Positions 25,773 through 33,363 of a stretch of 49,566 nt of DNA are shown piece after piece. Position numbers and translations under genes: made by a program. Each line of letters starts with the position of its first letter. The stretch's first letter is position 1. The notes under the pieces were generated by a model, which worked only from the letters and a program-made list of their open reading frames with translations, ran no database searches and was not told the origin of the DNA. Source of the stretch: an uncultured Geobacter sp. (GTDB lineage Bacteria > Desulfobacterota > Desulfuromonadia > Geobacterales > Geobacteraceae); contig CALABV010000128.1 in NCBI GenBank assembly GCA_937886325.1, positions 1 through 49,566 of the forward strand. The letters are read 5' to 3'.

Positions 25773-27683
25773 CTATCTCTTCCTGGCGACCCTCTTGTCG
25801 CCTACCCTGATGGTCACTTTTTCCTGATCGAAATACTCCAGCAGCGGCATCATGAACTTGCGGGACAGGCCGGTGATCTCCCGGAATTCCGGCGGGGTAA
25901 TCTCCCCTTTCTCCTCCAGGTAGCGTACAAGTCGTGTCCGGATCTCCGCCAGGGGTTCCGGCGCATAGAGGATGTCGCTTTTCACCTTCACCGCCCTTCC
26001 GGAGCGGACCAGCAGATTGATGTGATCCAGCAGTTCCCTTTCGCTCCTGTCTAGACGCTGCCCCAGTTCCTTCAGATTCGGGGGCTCCATGCCTCCGTCA
26101 CGGAGCGCGGTCTCAATCTTTTCCAGCAGCTCCTCGCCGCTCGGTTCACCCCCGGCCTTCCACCCCGGCTTCTTTACCAGGTCCCGGTCCACAATCGCCT
26201 TCTCTTCCTTTTCCAGCGACATCAGGAGCGGCCCGAAGAAACGGAGATCCGACCTCCGGGGGATGCGCGCCTTCAGCTCCTCCTTGCCGATACCTTCCTT
26301 CAGCGGGTTGTCCCGAAGGTACCCGTCCAGGCCTGCAATGAGCATTGATTTCAGGGTTTCGAACGACTCCTTTGCCAGGAAGATGCGCGGATCCCGCACC
26401 ATCTGCACCACGAGCCCCTTGGTCAGGAGGCCGGTGAGCGCGGCTTCGGTCCGCTTCTGCGACAGACCGCTCCGCACAACCAGCTCATCGAGGGTTATGC
26501 CGGTCAACAGGCTTTCCTGCGTCAGGAGGCGGATTTTGTCTCCATCTTCTCCCCCTTCCAGTGACTGGAGAAGCTCCAGGGCCTGGGCCGAGCGACGACG
26601 GCGACGCGGCGGCGCCGGATCGAGCACCTGTCCGCCGCCGACGGTAATCTCGGGGGAATAGCTGCGCATGATGAACAGGTCGCCGGGAAGGAGCAGCACC
26701 GGCTTTTTGAGGCGCAGCTGAACCAGGGTGGAATCACCCGGCAGCAGGGCATCCCGGTCCAGCAGGATAACCTGGGCGGACACCTCGTAGGTGGCGGAGT
26801 GGAGGCGCAGCGTCGACCGGTGCTTCAGCTCGCGGGAAGCTGACGGAAGAAAGCTCAAACGGGCATCCACGGCGCGGGTGGGGCGGAACGCGCCGCGGGG
26901 GACGACAACGTCGCCGCGAACGATGTCGGTATACTCCACCCCCTGGAGATTGACCGCAACCCGCTGCCCGGCGGAACCAAGGTCAGCTTTCCTGCCGTGG
27001 GTCTGGACGCTGCGAACCCGCGTGGCAAGGCCGGTCGGGAGAAGCTCCACCTCGTCGCCGGTCCGGATCTCCCCGGAAAGGAGCGTGCCGGTGACCACCG
27101 TGCCGAAGCCGGCCACGGTGAACACCCGGTCCACGGGAAGCCGGAACGGTCCGCCCGTTGATTTTTCCTCCACCTCGGCAGCCAGCGTTGACAGTCCCGC
27201 TTTCAGATCCTCCAGTCCCTCACCGGTCTTCGATGAAACCGGAATGATGGGCGCACCTTCGAGAAAGCTGCCAATCAGGTACTCGCGAACCTCCTCGGCA
27301 ACCATGTCCAGCCATTCCGCTTCCACCATGTCGCTCTTGGTGAGGGCCACGAGCCCCTTCTTTACCCCGAGCAACTGGCAGATCTCCAGGTGTTCCCGCG
27401 TCTGGGGCATCACCCCCTCGTCCGCCGCAATCACCAACATCACCAGATCCATACCGCCCACCCCGGCCACCATGGTGCGGACGAATTTTTCATGGCCGGG
27501 CACGTCAACGATGCCGAAGCGGATATCGCCCGGCAGCTCCATGTGGGCAAATCCCAGTTCGATGGTTATGCCCCGCTCCTTTTCTTCCTTCAGGCGATCG
27601 GTGTCGATACCCGTGAGCGCCCTGACGAGGGAGGTCTTGCCGTGGTCGATATGGCCGGCGGTGCCGAGTATGAGGTGTTTCAT
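25773..27683 (-). CDS. selB: Selenocysteine-specific elongation factor SelB
   Basis: A 636-residue translational GTPase that delivers Sec-tRNA(Sec) to UGA codons marked by a SECIS hairpin. N-terminal G domain: GTAGHIDHGKTSLV, DVPGHEKFVRTMV and ALTKSDM. EF-Tu-like domains follow (VFTVAGFGTVVTGTLLSG). The C-terminal part (about 390-636) is built of winged-helix modules that bind SECIS RNA (for example LDELVVRSGLSQKRTEAAL and EITGLSRKFMMPLLEYFDQE). The ATG at 27683 has AAGGA upstream; a longer open frame upstream lacks homology. Convergent to selA. Confidence 0.96.
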   Translation of the reverse strand: MKHLILGTAGHIDHGKTSLVRALTGIDTDRLKEEKERGITIELGFAHMELPGDIRFGIVDVPGHEKFVRTMVAGVGGMDLVMLVIAADEGVMPQTREHLEICQLLGVKKGLVALTKSDMVEAEWLDMVAEEVREYLIGSFLEGAPIIPVSSKTGEGLEDLKAGLSTLAAEVEEKSTGGPFRLPVDRVFTVAGFGTVVTGTLLSGEIRTGDEVELLPTGLATRVRSVQTHGRKADLGSAGQRVAVNLQGVEYTDIVRGDVVVPRGAFRPTRAVDARLSFLPSASRELKHRSTLRLHSATYEVSAQVILLDRDALLPGDSTLVQLRLKKPVLLLPGDLFIMRSYSPEITVGGGQVLDPAPPRRRRRSAQALELLQSLEGGEDGDKIRLLTQESLLTGITLDELVVRSGLSQKRTEAALTGLLTKGLVVQMVRDPRIFLAKESFETLKSMLIAGLDGYLRDNPLKEGIGKEELKARIPRRSDLRFFGPLLMSLEKEEKAIVDRDLVKKPGWKAGGEPSGEELLEKIETALRDGGMEPPNLKELGQRLDRSERELLDHINLLVRSGRAVKVKSDILYAPEPLAEIRTRLVRYLEEKGEITPPEFREITGLSRKFMMPLLEYFDQEKVTIRVGDKRVARKR

Positions 27684-27976
27684 GGGATTTCCTTTTGCCG
27701 ATTTTTTGGTGGATGGCGCGAAACAGCAGCGGTACCAACGGGCGCCGCGCCTGGAACAGCGGTCGTATTGTACCCATGGCTGGAATGATAGCCAACAAAA
27801 AAAGAGCTCTCGCATGCTTCGTCGCCCTATGGTGGCGGCAGGATTCCGAGCGTGATCCGTGCTTGGCTCCCGGCAGTCAGGCATCACTGATTCAGGTGTC
27901 AGGTATTTCGGCAACCGGAAGACAGGAAATCACTGAATGTTTTGAAAAAAAAATTATATTGCATAGTGATAATGTA

Positions 27977-28005
27977 TTTTGTAAAAGCGCTTTCCGGATT
28001 ATAAT
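27977..28005 (+). promoter_or_regulatory. Candidate sigma-70 promoter for the EEP-family gene
   Basis: A perfect TATAAT is at 28000-28005. Upstream, TTGTAA (27979-27984) gives a short 15-base spacer and TTTTGT (27977-27982) gives 17. The surrounding 27930-28010 is much more AT-rich than the rest. The remainder of the 358-base selB-EEP gap (27684-28041) shows nothing else I can name. Confidence 0.5.
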
Positions 28006-28041
28006 AGCTTTCCCGCAACAAACACCCATAAGGAACGGATC

Positions 28042-29049
28042 GTGAAATTACATCACCGTATCGGAATCATCTGCTGCGCTCTTGTATCCCTCCTCCTCCC
28101 ACTGGTTATCAGCATCATCCTTGCGGCATTAATCCTGAATCCACACACCGGAGCAGCGACGGATTATACATCCGGCCTGCATCTCACTTCTCCTCCGCCT
28201 CCGATGGGACAGCCCCTGAGTGTCAGGATCATCACCTTCAATATCGCCGACGGATACCTTTTTACAAACAACCGGCCAGAGCGCATGCGCGCAATCGGCG
28301 CCCTCCTCACGAAACTGGATCCCGACATCGTGGGAATCCAGGAATCCTTTGTAGAGAAAGACCGAAAAATATTGCTCGACGCCCTGTCGAAATCACGTCT
28401 CCGGTATCACGCGGATTACCCGGCAGCCACGGTCGGTAACGGACTGTTGACGCTCAGCGCCTATCCCATTGTAGAAACGGTTTTCCACCGCTTTCAAAGC
28501 AACAATCCATGGTACAAGGTTCATCAGGGCGACTGGTGGGCGGGCAAGGGCGTCGGACTGGCCAGGATCCGGCTTCCGTCCGGAAACCGGATCGACTTTT
28601 ATAATCTTCATGCGCAGGCTGAACGGAACGATGAAGCCAACGGCAAAGTGCGCTACCGGCAGATGGGTGAGTTGGCCATGTTTGTCAACGCCACGAGGAC
28701 AGCCACGGCTCCCGCATTCGTTGTGGGCGATTTCAATACGACAATGGGTCAAGCCGACCTGCAACGGGCAATGGAAGGCGCCCGACTGATCCCTGCCGTA
28801 AAACTGGATTCGGGGATTGACGCAATCTTTGCCGCAAAGACACCCGGATATTCCATCACCGCGGTCGACACGATACCCATCAGAGGAGAGACAACCGGGA
28901 GCAGCCCCGCCATATTCCTGTCCCGGGCGCCGACACCGGCAGAACTCTTGAGGATGCTTTTCGGATCACGCGGGGTCACCCCCCTGAGCGACCATCCGGG
29001 TTTCATGAGTACCGTTACGATTTCACCGGCTGCTGTCTCAATCAATTGA
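28042..29049 (+). CDS. Endonuclease/exonuclease/phosphatase-family protein, membrane-anchored or secreted
   Basis: A 335-residue protein. An N-terminal hydrophobic segment (about 8-35, ending LILNP) looks like a signal anchor. The EEP core follows: RIITFNIADGY, DPDIVGIQES (catalytic Glu), FYNLHAQAE, VVGDFNTT (Asp/Asn pair) and LSDHPGF (His). The family hydrolyses phosphodiesters, including sphingomyelin and phosphoinositides as well as nucleic acids; an extracytoplasmic location favours a lipid or small-molecule substrate, but this is a guess. GTG start with AAGGA nine bases upstream. Its low-GC upstream region suggests a separate promoter. Confidence 0.85.
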   Translation: MKLHHRIGIICCALVSLLLPLVISIILAALILNPHTGAATDYTSGLHLTSPPPPMGQPLSVRIITFNIADGYLFTNNRPERMRAIGALLTKLDPDIVGIQESFVEKDRKILLDALSKSRLRYHADYPAATVGNGLLTLSAYPIVETVFHRFQSNNPWYKVHQGDWWAGKGVGLARIRLPSGNRIDFYNLHAQAERNDEANGKVRYRQMGELAMFVNATRTATAPAFVVGDFNTTMGQADLQRAMEGARLIPAVKLDSGIDAIFAAKTPGYSITAVDTIPIRGETTGSSPAIFLSRAPTPAELLRMLFGSRGVTPLSDHPGFMSTVTISPAAVSIN

Positions 29050-29372
29050 ATTCAATACCGAAACATCGTGCAGCAGGGCTCCAGCCCCGGTTCCCCCTCT
29101 TAGTCGTTTACTTTTTGCTGAAGCAGGGTGGAGGGTGGAGTGATATTCAGCGTACGTTTACCTGGGAATACGGTGCTGTCCGCTTCGGAAGATTGTTGGA
29201 AAGGGGAATAAAAAGTCAGGCCCGAACCAAGAAAACGACCCTCAAATCAAAGACGACGGAGAAAGATCCTTTTACAGAGATGAAGCGGATTATGTGAAGA
29301 TTGGATTTTTCTGAAAGCCCAAAAGCACGGAAAGTGAATGTGAAGGGGTATGCACGGCATACGAGGAGGCGG
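29050..29372. other. 323-base gap without a supported gene
   Basis: Between the EEP gene and the convergent exported-protein gene. A short open frame (TTG start near 29046, 83 codons) exists but has no ribosome site, no domain and odd composition, so it is not called. I see no clear terminator hairpin. Confidence 0.5.
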
Positions 29373-30149
29373 CTACGGTTTCCCGTCCCGGCACAGTTTC
29401 AGATTGGTGCGGGCGGCGTTCAGAATCGGCCAGTAGGTGTCGGCGTCGGCCGGCGGATACTCCTCGCGGATCTGTTCGTCCGTCTTTGCGGCGTCGGCTT
29501 CGAAATCTTTCAGAAGGGAAAGGCAGATATCATCACGCTTCATCCTGTGATAGGCGAGGGCGAGGTCGTTCCGTATCCAGCCTTTGTCCACCCAGGTCAT
29601 GGTCTTGGAACACCCTTTCAGCAACGGCTCCAGGACGTCGACCGCTTCCGCGTAGGCCTTCCTGTCATACAGTCTCTTGAAATCCAGCCGGGATTTCCGT
29701 ATCGCCTTCGGCAGGCAGGCCGGCGCGGGTTTCAGGTAGTCGCCTTCAAAATTTGCCCGCATGCCGCAATAATACCGGCAGGACTCGTACGTTTCCGCAC
29801 TGACCTTGATCGCGGCGCCCTTCGGCTCAAACCTGATGACGCAGGGGCTTCCCGCCTCTCCGGATTCCGCCAGGGTTGCCCTGCCGTTCCTGATTTCACC
29901 CCCCAGATCACACATATGGGCGTTTCCGCCAAGGGCGAATATGGTGAAGGATACCGCTCCGTCCCTGCTCCGCTTGATGGTCAGATCGCCCCATCCCCCT
30001 TCCGTCACGTAGATCCCCGGCTTAAGAGTATCCCGCTGAGCGAACAGGGATTGAGGCAGCGTCAGAGTAATGATCAAAGCCGAGGCCATCAACAGCATCC
30101 GAAAGACAAACGGGTTCGCTGAATTGATACGGTTCCTTGTCCGGTACAT
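29373..30149 (-). CDS. Exported protein of unknown function
   Basis: A 258-residue protein. It has a signal peptide: basic start, then FRMLLMASALIITLTL and likely cleavage after LFA-Q. The mature part opens with a small beta-rich segment (PGIYVTEGGWGDLTIKRS) containing several Cys, including CRYYCG around residue 125. A helical C-terminal half (LDFKRLYDRKAYAEAVDVLEP) reads like one or two TPR-like helical hairpins. I do not recognise the family. It lies just downstream (39 bases) of the ECF sigma gene on the same strand and may be co-transcribed with it. Confidence 0.75.
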   Translation of the reverse strand: MYRTRNRINSANPFVFRMLLMASALIITLTLPQSLFAQRDTLKPGIYVTEGGWGDLTIKRSRDGAVSFTIFALGGNAHMCDLGGEIRNGRATLAESGEAGSPCVIRFEPKGAAIKVSAETYESCRYYCGMRANFEGDYLKPAPACLPKAIRKSRLDFKRLYDRKAYAEAVDVLEPLLKGCSKTMTWVDKGWIRNDLALAYHRMKRDDICLSLLKDFEADAAKTDEQIREEYPPADADTYWPILNAARTNLKLCRDGKP

Positions 30150-30188
30150 ATCTTTTTCCCTCCCACTACCATCAGTCGTTTGGGCAAT

Positions 30189-30815
30189 TCAGCCGGACCC
30201 CGTCTTCCTTTCGCGGGCATAGTCTTCCGTCGGCTCACACGCAAGTTCGTTCCGCTCATCCCGGTACACCCTGCAGTTTTTTTCGATCTCCTTCCTGAGA
30301 AGCGCCCGCGCCCTGTGAAGTCTTATCTTCACCGTCTCGAGCGTCACTCCGATGATTTCCGCGATCTCCCTGTTCCTGAAATTCTCCAGCTCGCTGAGAA
30401 CCAACACGATACGGTACGTCTCCGGAAGGTCTTCAAGGCAACTTCTGATGCAGTCCGTCATCTCGCCGCGAATGAGCCTCTGTTCGGCGGAATCCGGCTT
30501 TTCACCCGTCCAGATATTCCTGTCCTCTATGTCCTCATGGGCATCGATGGGCTCCTCCGCTCGCTTGAGAGGGTCCGTGAACGGCAACGTGCAGTGGCGG
30601 ATCCTGTCGATGGCCAGGTTTGTGGCGATCCGATACAGCCAGGTCGAGACGCTGGATTCCCCCCTGAACGTCTCCAGGTTCGTGCTCACCTTCGCGAATG
30701 CCTCCTGGATGAGATCCTCCGCTTCGTATTCATCGATCAGATTCGAGAGGTAACGGAAGAGCTTTGCTTGATAGGTGTCATGAATGTTCTGAAAGGTCAG
30801 ATTGGATTCCACCAT
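30189..30815 (-). CDS. ECF-type sigma-70 factor with a cysteine-containing C-terminal tail
   Basis: A 208-residue sigma factor. Region 2 is about 15-75 (EDLIQEAFAKV, STWLYRIATNLAIDRIR). Region 4 is about 120-175 (CLEDLPETYRIVLVL, REIAEIIGVTLETVKIRLHRARALLR). A tail of about 30 residues follows with NCRVYRDERNELAC (Cys about 181 and 193), which could bind metal or sense redox in place of a separate anti-sigma factor; none is seen next to it. The ATG at 30815 has GGGAG eight bases upstream and is preferred to 30830 or longer forms. Divergent from the CMD-selenoprotein operon, which is its likely target. Confidence 0.9.
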   Translation of the reverse strand: MVESNLTFQNIHDTYQAKLFRYLSNLIDEYEAEDLIQEAFAKVSTNLETFRGESSVSTWLYRIATNLAIDRIRHCTLPFTDPLKRAEEPIDAHEDIEDRNIWTGEKPDSAEQRLIRGEMTDCIRSCLEDLPETYRIVLVLSELENFRNREIAEIIGVTLETVKIRLHRARALLRKEIEKNCRVYRDERNELACEPTEDYARERKTGSG

Positions 30816-31176
30816 GTTGCCTGCTCCCATACTCAGGATCTCCCATGGGCATCGCCCGACATGCCTTCCGCGGATACATTTTTCCGAGACCCGTATCCTT
30901 TTCGTTTTCCGTCCGTCTATAGGGTGAAAGCACGTGCATGCGGCACGGGTTCGATACAGCGGCATACGCTTCATTTCATCCTTGGTGACAATGAACTTTT
31001 ACCATAACGTGAAAAATATGTTTCGATTTTTTGTCAACTCATCCGCCGGACACATCGCGCGGGCGCCACCGGGAAAGACAATGACCTTCTCAAAGGCCCT
31101 GCTCCCTGTCAGCCGGCGCCTCGAGCCTGTGCGGAAAGGAATCACGAGGAAAACAATCTGATGATGGAGGTATTCA
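30816..31176. promoter_or_regulatory. Divergent control region between the ECF sigma gene and the CMD/selenoprotein operon
   Basis: The 361-base gap has an AT-rich centre (about 30985-31040) that should contain promoters for one or both directions. I cannot assign -35/-10 boxes with confidence: an ECF-type site is expected if the sigma factor controls the neighbouring operon. GGAGG at 31163-31168 is the ribosome site of the next gene. Confidence 0.4.
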
Positions 31177-31434
31177 ATGGAAATACTGGACGACAAAATT
31201 CAAGAGCTGATTGCACTGGGGGCTTCCTATGCAGTGAATTGCAAGCCGTGCATGGAATACCACCGCAAGAAAGCGGAAAAAGCCGGTGCAACCATGGCGG
31301 AAATGCTCGCGGCGGTTGCCGTCGGAGAAAAAGTAAGGAACGGCGCGCATACGAAAGCCAAAGGTTTTGTCAAAGATGTTTTCGGCGAGATGGAATGCGA
31401 GGCATGTTTCAGCCAGGGGAACCCCTGCTGCTGA
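31177..31434 (+). CDS. Small carboxymuconolactone-decarboxylase / AhpD-like protein with CxxC
   Basis: An 85-residue protein. The core SYAVNCKPCMEYHRKKA (Cys22, Cys25, His29) is the AhpD-type redox CxxC-xxxH motif, followed by MAEMLAAVAVGEKVRNGA. The C-terminus adds four more cysteines (MECEACFSQGNPCC). AhpD-like proteins act as thiol oxidoreductases or peroxidase partners. GGAGG lies before the ATG. First gene of an operon that continues with a second CMD protein and a SelW-like selenoprotein, a set that suggests thiol/selenol redox work. Confidence 0.87.
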   Translation: MEILDDKIQELIALGASYAVNCKPCMEYHRKKAEKAGATMAEMLAAVAVGEKVRNGAHTKAKGFVKDVFGEMECEACFSQGNPCC

Positions 31435-31456
31435 CCCGCTCCGGAGAGGAACCCAA

Positions 31457-31882
31457 ATGGACGACTACAAACAGGGGGTGGAGACACTCCAAAGGATGCT
31501 GGGTGAAGATCGCGCCGCTGTGGTTGTCGAGACCTTCGGAAGGCTCAGCCCCGCATTCGAGCGCGAGGCCGTCTCCGTCGTTTTCGGGCGCACCTGGTCA
31601 CGAGGCGGTATCGACCTGAAAACGCGGTCCTTATGCAGTATCGGCATTCTGGCATCCCTTGGAAGAATGAGCGCGCTCAGAATCAACTTCACCCTGGCAA
31701 TGGAAAACGGCGCCGGGATTGAAGAAATAATCGAGGTACTGCTGCAGGTCGGGATATACGCCGGTTATCCCGCCACCCTAGATGCATTGAAGCTGCTGGC
31801 GGAAGTGCGCGATGCTTCCCTTCAGGGGTCGGAACCGAAACCATCACAAACCGGCACAGAATCGGAAAAGGAGGATATATGA
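31457..31882 (+). CDS. Carboxymuconolactone decarboxylase family protein
   Basis: A 141-residue CMD-fold protein with the classic pattern FGRTWSRGGIDLKTRSLCSIGILASLGRM and HTH-like NGAGIEEIIEVLLQVGIYAGYPATLDAL. It lacks the CxxC pair, so it is not an AhpD-type reductase; the single Cys in SLCSIG is typical of the decarboxylase-like branch. The ATG at 31457 has GGAGAGGA upstream. Its TGA stop (31880-31882) overlaps the ATG of the selenoprotein gene (31879-31881), implying translational coupling. Confidence 0.9.
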   Translation: MDDYKQGVETLQRMLGEDRAAVVVETFGRLSPAFEREAVSVVFGRTWSRGGIDLKTRSLCSIGILASLGRMSALRINFTLAMENGAGIEEIIEVLLQVGIYAGYPATLDALKLLAEVRDASLQGSEPKPSQTGTESEKEDI

Positions 31883-32115
31883 AGATCTCGATCACGTACT
31901 GCGTCAGTTGAAACTTCTTCCCTCAAGCTTCTAGGGTGGAAGCGGACGTGTATGAAAGATATCCCGATGCGACTATCAGCTTGATAGAAGGAGCAGGAGG
32001 AATCTTCGATGTTGAGTGCGACGGCACGGTGGTTTTCTCTAAACAGAAGGTCGAGGGAAACCGGTTCCCCGATGATGGAGAAATCGTGAAACTGATTGGA
32101 CTGATCAAGAACTGA
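31879..32115 (+). CDS. SelW/Rdx-family selenoprotein with in-frame TGA (Sec at residue 11)
   Basis: A 79-codon frame (78 residues plus stop) that is open except for TGA at 31909-31911. Read as selenocysteine, the N-terminus is MKISITYCVSUNFFPQA, giving the SelW-type CxxU redox motif (Cys8, Sec11) after a first beta strand. The rest matches the Rdx fold: ISLIEGAGGIFDVECDGT, then VVFSKQKVEGNRFPDDGEIVKLI. The SelW family are thioredoxin-fold selenol/thiol oxidoreductases. AAGGAGG precedes the ATG, which overlaps the previous stop. A SECIS-like hairpin begins three bases after the TGA, and selA and selB are 4-8 kb away. A standard caller would stop after ten codons and miss it. Confidence 0.93.
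31909..31942 (+). promoter_or_regulatory. UGA-Sec codon with adjacent SECIS-like hairpin
   Basis: TGA at 31909-31911 is followed by a hairpin inside the coding region. CTTCTTCCCT (31914-31923) pairs with AGGGTGGAAG (31933-31942), with one U-G pair and one U-U mismatch in the stem, around a nine-base loop (CAAGCTTCT). Position right after the UGA and a U irregularity in the stem fit bacterial SECIS elements recognised by SelB. The loop G at 31927 could be the SelB contact, but the loop does not match the E. coli fdhF sequence. Confidence 0.75.
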
Positions 32116-32219
32116 TTCAAGGGAGGACCCGGCGTTTTCCGGAAAACAGATACCAATTTGTGCCTGCGTCAGGACCTCCCTTCCCCGTGCGGGGAATCTT
32201 TCGTTGTCGGAAAAAGTGT

Positions 32220-32250
32220 AAGGCCATATCCATACGGGTGTGGCCTTTTC
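32220..32250 (+). terminator. Terminator-like hairpin after the selenoprotein gene
   Basis: AAGGCCATAT (32220-32229) pairs with GTGTGGCCTT (32238-32247), with two G-U pairs, then TTCCTTT follows. It lies about 105 bases past the stop codon and probably ends the CMD-selenoprotein operon. Confidence 0.55.
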
Positions 32251-32450
32251 CTTTGGTGCGAGGGCCACGGCCCATGAACCTGGATTCGGCAGTTGGAGGC
32301 ATCCTTCGTTCACTCCAATTGCCCTCTTTCCGATGCTCTAAGCTCATTTCGCCAAGAGCATCAACGAAATACGACAGAGTCGCTCGCTACGGATACCTCC
32401 AACTACCGTTTGTAGAATGAACGGTTCAATTCGAAGCAATCCGAAAAATA
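32251..32450. other. Structured intergenic stretch before the first arsR
   Basis: Part of the 398-base gap 32116-32513. GTTGGAGGCATCC (32292-32304) and GGATACCTCCAAC (32391-32403) are inverted repeats with one mismatch. A nested hairpin GATGCTCT (32333-32340)/AGAGCATC (32355-32362) lies between. No coding frame is convincing. It could be a degraded repeat element or an untranslated RNA; I cannot decide. Confidence 0.4.
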
Positions 32451-32454
32451 CGGC

Positions 32455-32497
32455 TTGACAAACATCTCCATCCTTCTGTATGAGCATATAGTCATAT
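32455..32497 (+). promoter_or_regulatory. Promoter and candidate ArsR operator for the first ars operon
   Basis: TTGACA at 32455-32460 is a consensus -35. The -10 is weaker (TATGAG at 32479-32484, 18-base spacer). It runs into CATATAGTCATATAG (32485-32499), a repeated CATATAG that is a good ArsR-site candidate overlapping the start of transcription. AAGGAG at 32502-32507 is the ribosome site. Confidence 0.6.
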
Positions 32498-32513
32498 AGT
32501 TAAGGAGAATACC

Positions 32514-32828
32514 ATGGATGAAATCCTGACCGCGCGGGCCGAGATACTGAAGGCGATAGCCCAGCCGACCCGGCTGAAAATCATCGAGTTGCTGCGGGAC
32601 GGGGAGCGATGCGTGTGCGAAATATTCCCCGCCATCGCCGAGGAGCAGTCAAATACCTCCCGTCATCTGAATATCATGCAGAACAATGGGATCCTCGCCA
32701 GACGCAAGGAGGGGACAAAGATACTCTACAGTGTGAAGCATCCCGAAGCGCTGGAGATAGCGGATCTGGCATCGGCGATTCTGAAGAAGGAAATAAGCGG
32801 CAAGAGCAACCTGCTCCAGGCGGTCTGA
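32514..32828 (+). CDS. arsR: ArsR-family metalloregulator (first)
   Basis: A 104-residue winged-helix repressor. The metal-site motif GERCVCEIFPAI (Cys33, Cys35) is in the recognition-helix region, as in As(III)-sensing ArsR, and SNTSRHLNIMQNNGIL is the HTH. It would bind the CATATAG repeat just upstream and release on arsenite or a related metalloid. It heads the thioredoxin-CcdA-permease genes that follow after a 154-base gap. Clear ribosome site. Confidence 0.9.
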   Translation: MDEILTARAEILKAIAQPTRLKIIELLRDGERCVCEIFPAIAEEQSNTSRHLNIMQNNGILARRKEGTKILYSVKHPEALEIADLASAILKKEISGKSNLLQAV

Positions 32829-32982
32829 GCTTCCTGCAGGCCGGATGAATTAAGACGGCAATTCCGTGGGAAGCATCCCCGGGTATCCTCTAACCGACGG
32901 AAAAGGGGAGAAAGGTTGCACCTGTCCTTGTCCGCGGTTGCCCGGTGGAAGAACAAACTCTCGCGTACCGAAAGGAACATGA

Positions 32983-33363
32983 ATGAGAAAACTATTGGTG
33001 GCCGTACTTCTGGTGGCGTCTTTCGCGACTTTCGCCCGGGCCGAATCGAAAGTTTCTGAACCGATCATCAGGCAGGCACTCGCTTCTGGCAGGCCTACCC
33101 TCGTCGACTTCGGCGCCGCATTCTGCATCCCCTGCAGGCGGATGAAGCCGATACTGGATTCGCTGAAGACGGAATACGCGGGCAGGGCAAACGTCATCTT
33201 CGTGGACATCAAGCAGGAACGTGATATCGCTTCCAGGTACCGCATAATGATCATGCCGACCCAGGTCTTCTACGATGCCAAGGGAAAAGAGGTAAAAAGA
33301 CACATGGGGTTCATGGATAAACCGGAAATCATCGCGGAATTCAAGGCCCTGGGCGTAAAATGA
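32983..33363 (+). CDS. Exported thioredoxin-fold protein (CIPC active site)
   Basis: A 126-residue protein. It has a signal peptide MRKLLVAVLLVASFATFARA, then a thioredoxin domain with FGAAFCIPCRRM (Cys48, Cys51) and IMIMPTQVFYDAKG (cis-Pro region). Predicted periplasmic dithiol/disulfide protein; CIPC is a less common active site. Its last four bases overlap the start of the CcdA-like gene (ATGA), so the membrane protein probably re-reduces it. In this setting it may supply reducing power to an arsenic-related periplasmic target. Confidence 0.88.
   Translation: MRKLLVAVLLVASFATFARAESKVSEPIIRQALASGRPTLVDFGAAFCIPCRRMKPILDSLKTEYAGRANVIFVDIKQERDIASRYRIMIMPTQVFYDAKGKEVKRHMGFMDKPEIIAEFKALGVK

Noticed and set aside
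25621..25827. Arg-rich small protein
   Set aside because: It lies within repeat copy C and recurs in the other copies, so it reflects repeat sequence rather than a gene.
29046..29297. 83-codon frame after the EEP gene
   Set aside because: TTG start, no ribosome site, no recognisable domain.
31879..31911. Reading TGA at 31909 as a true stop or a pseudogene mutation
   Set aside because: The frame after the TGA keeps family-specific motifs, the CxxU context is exact, a hairpin follows and selA/selB are nearby.
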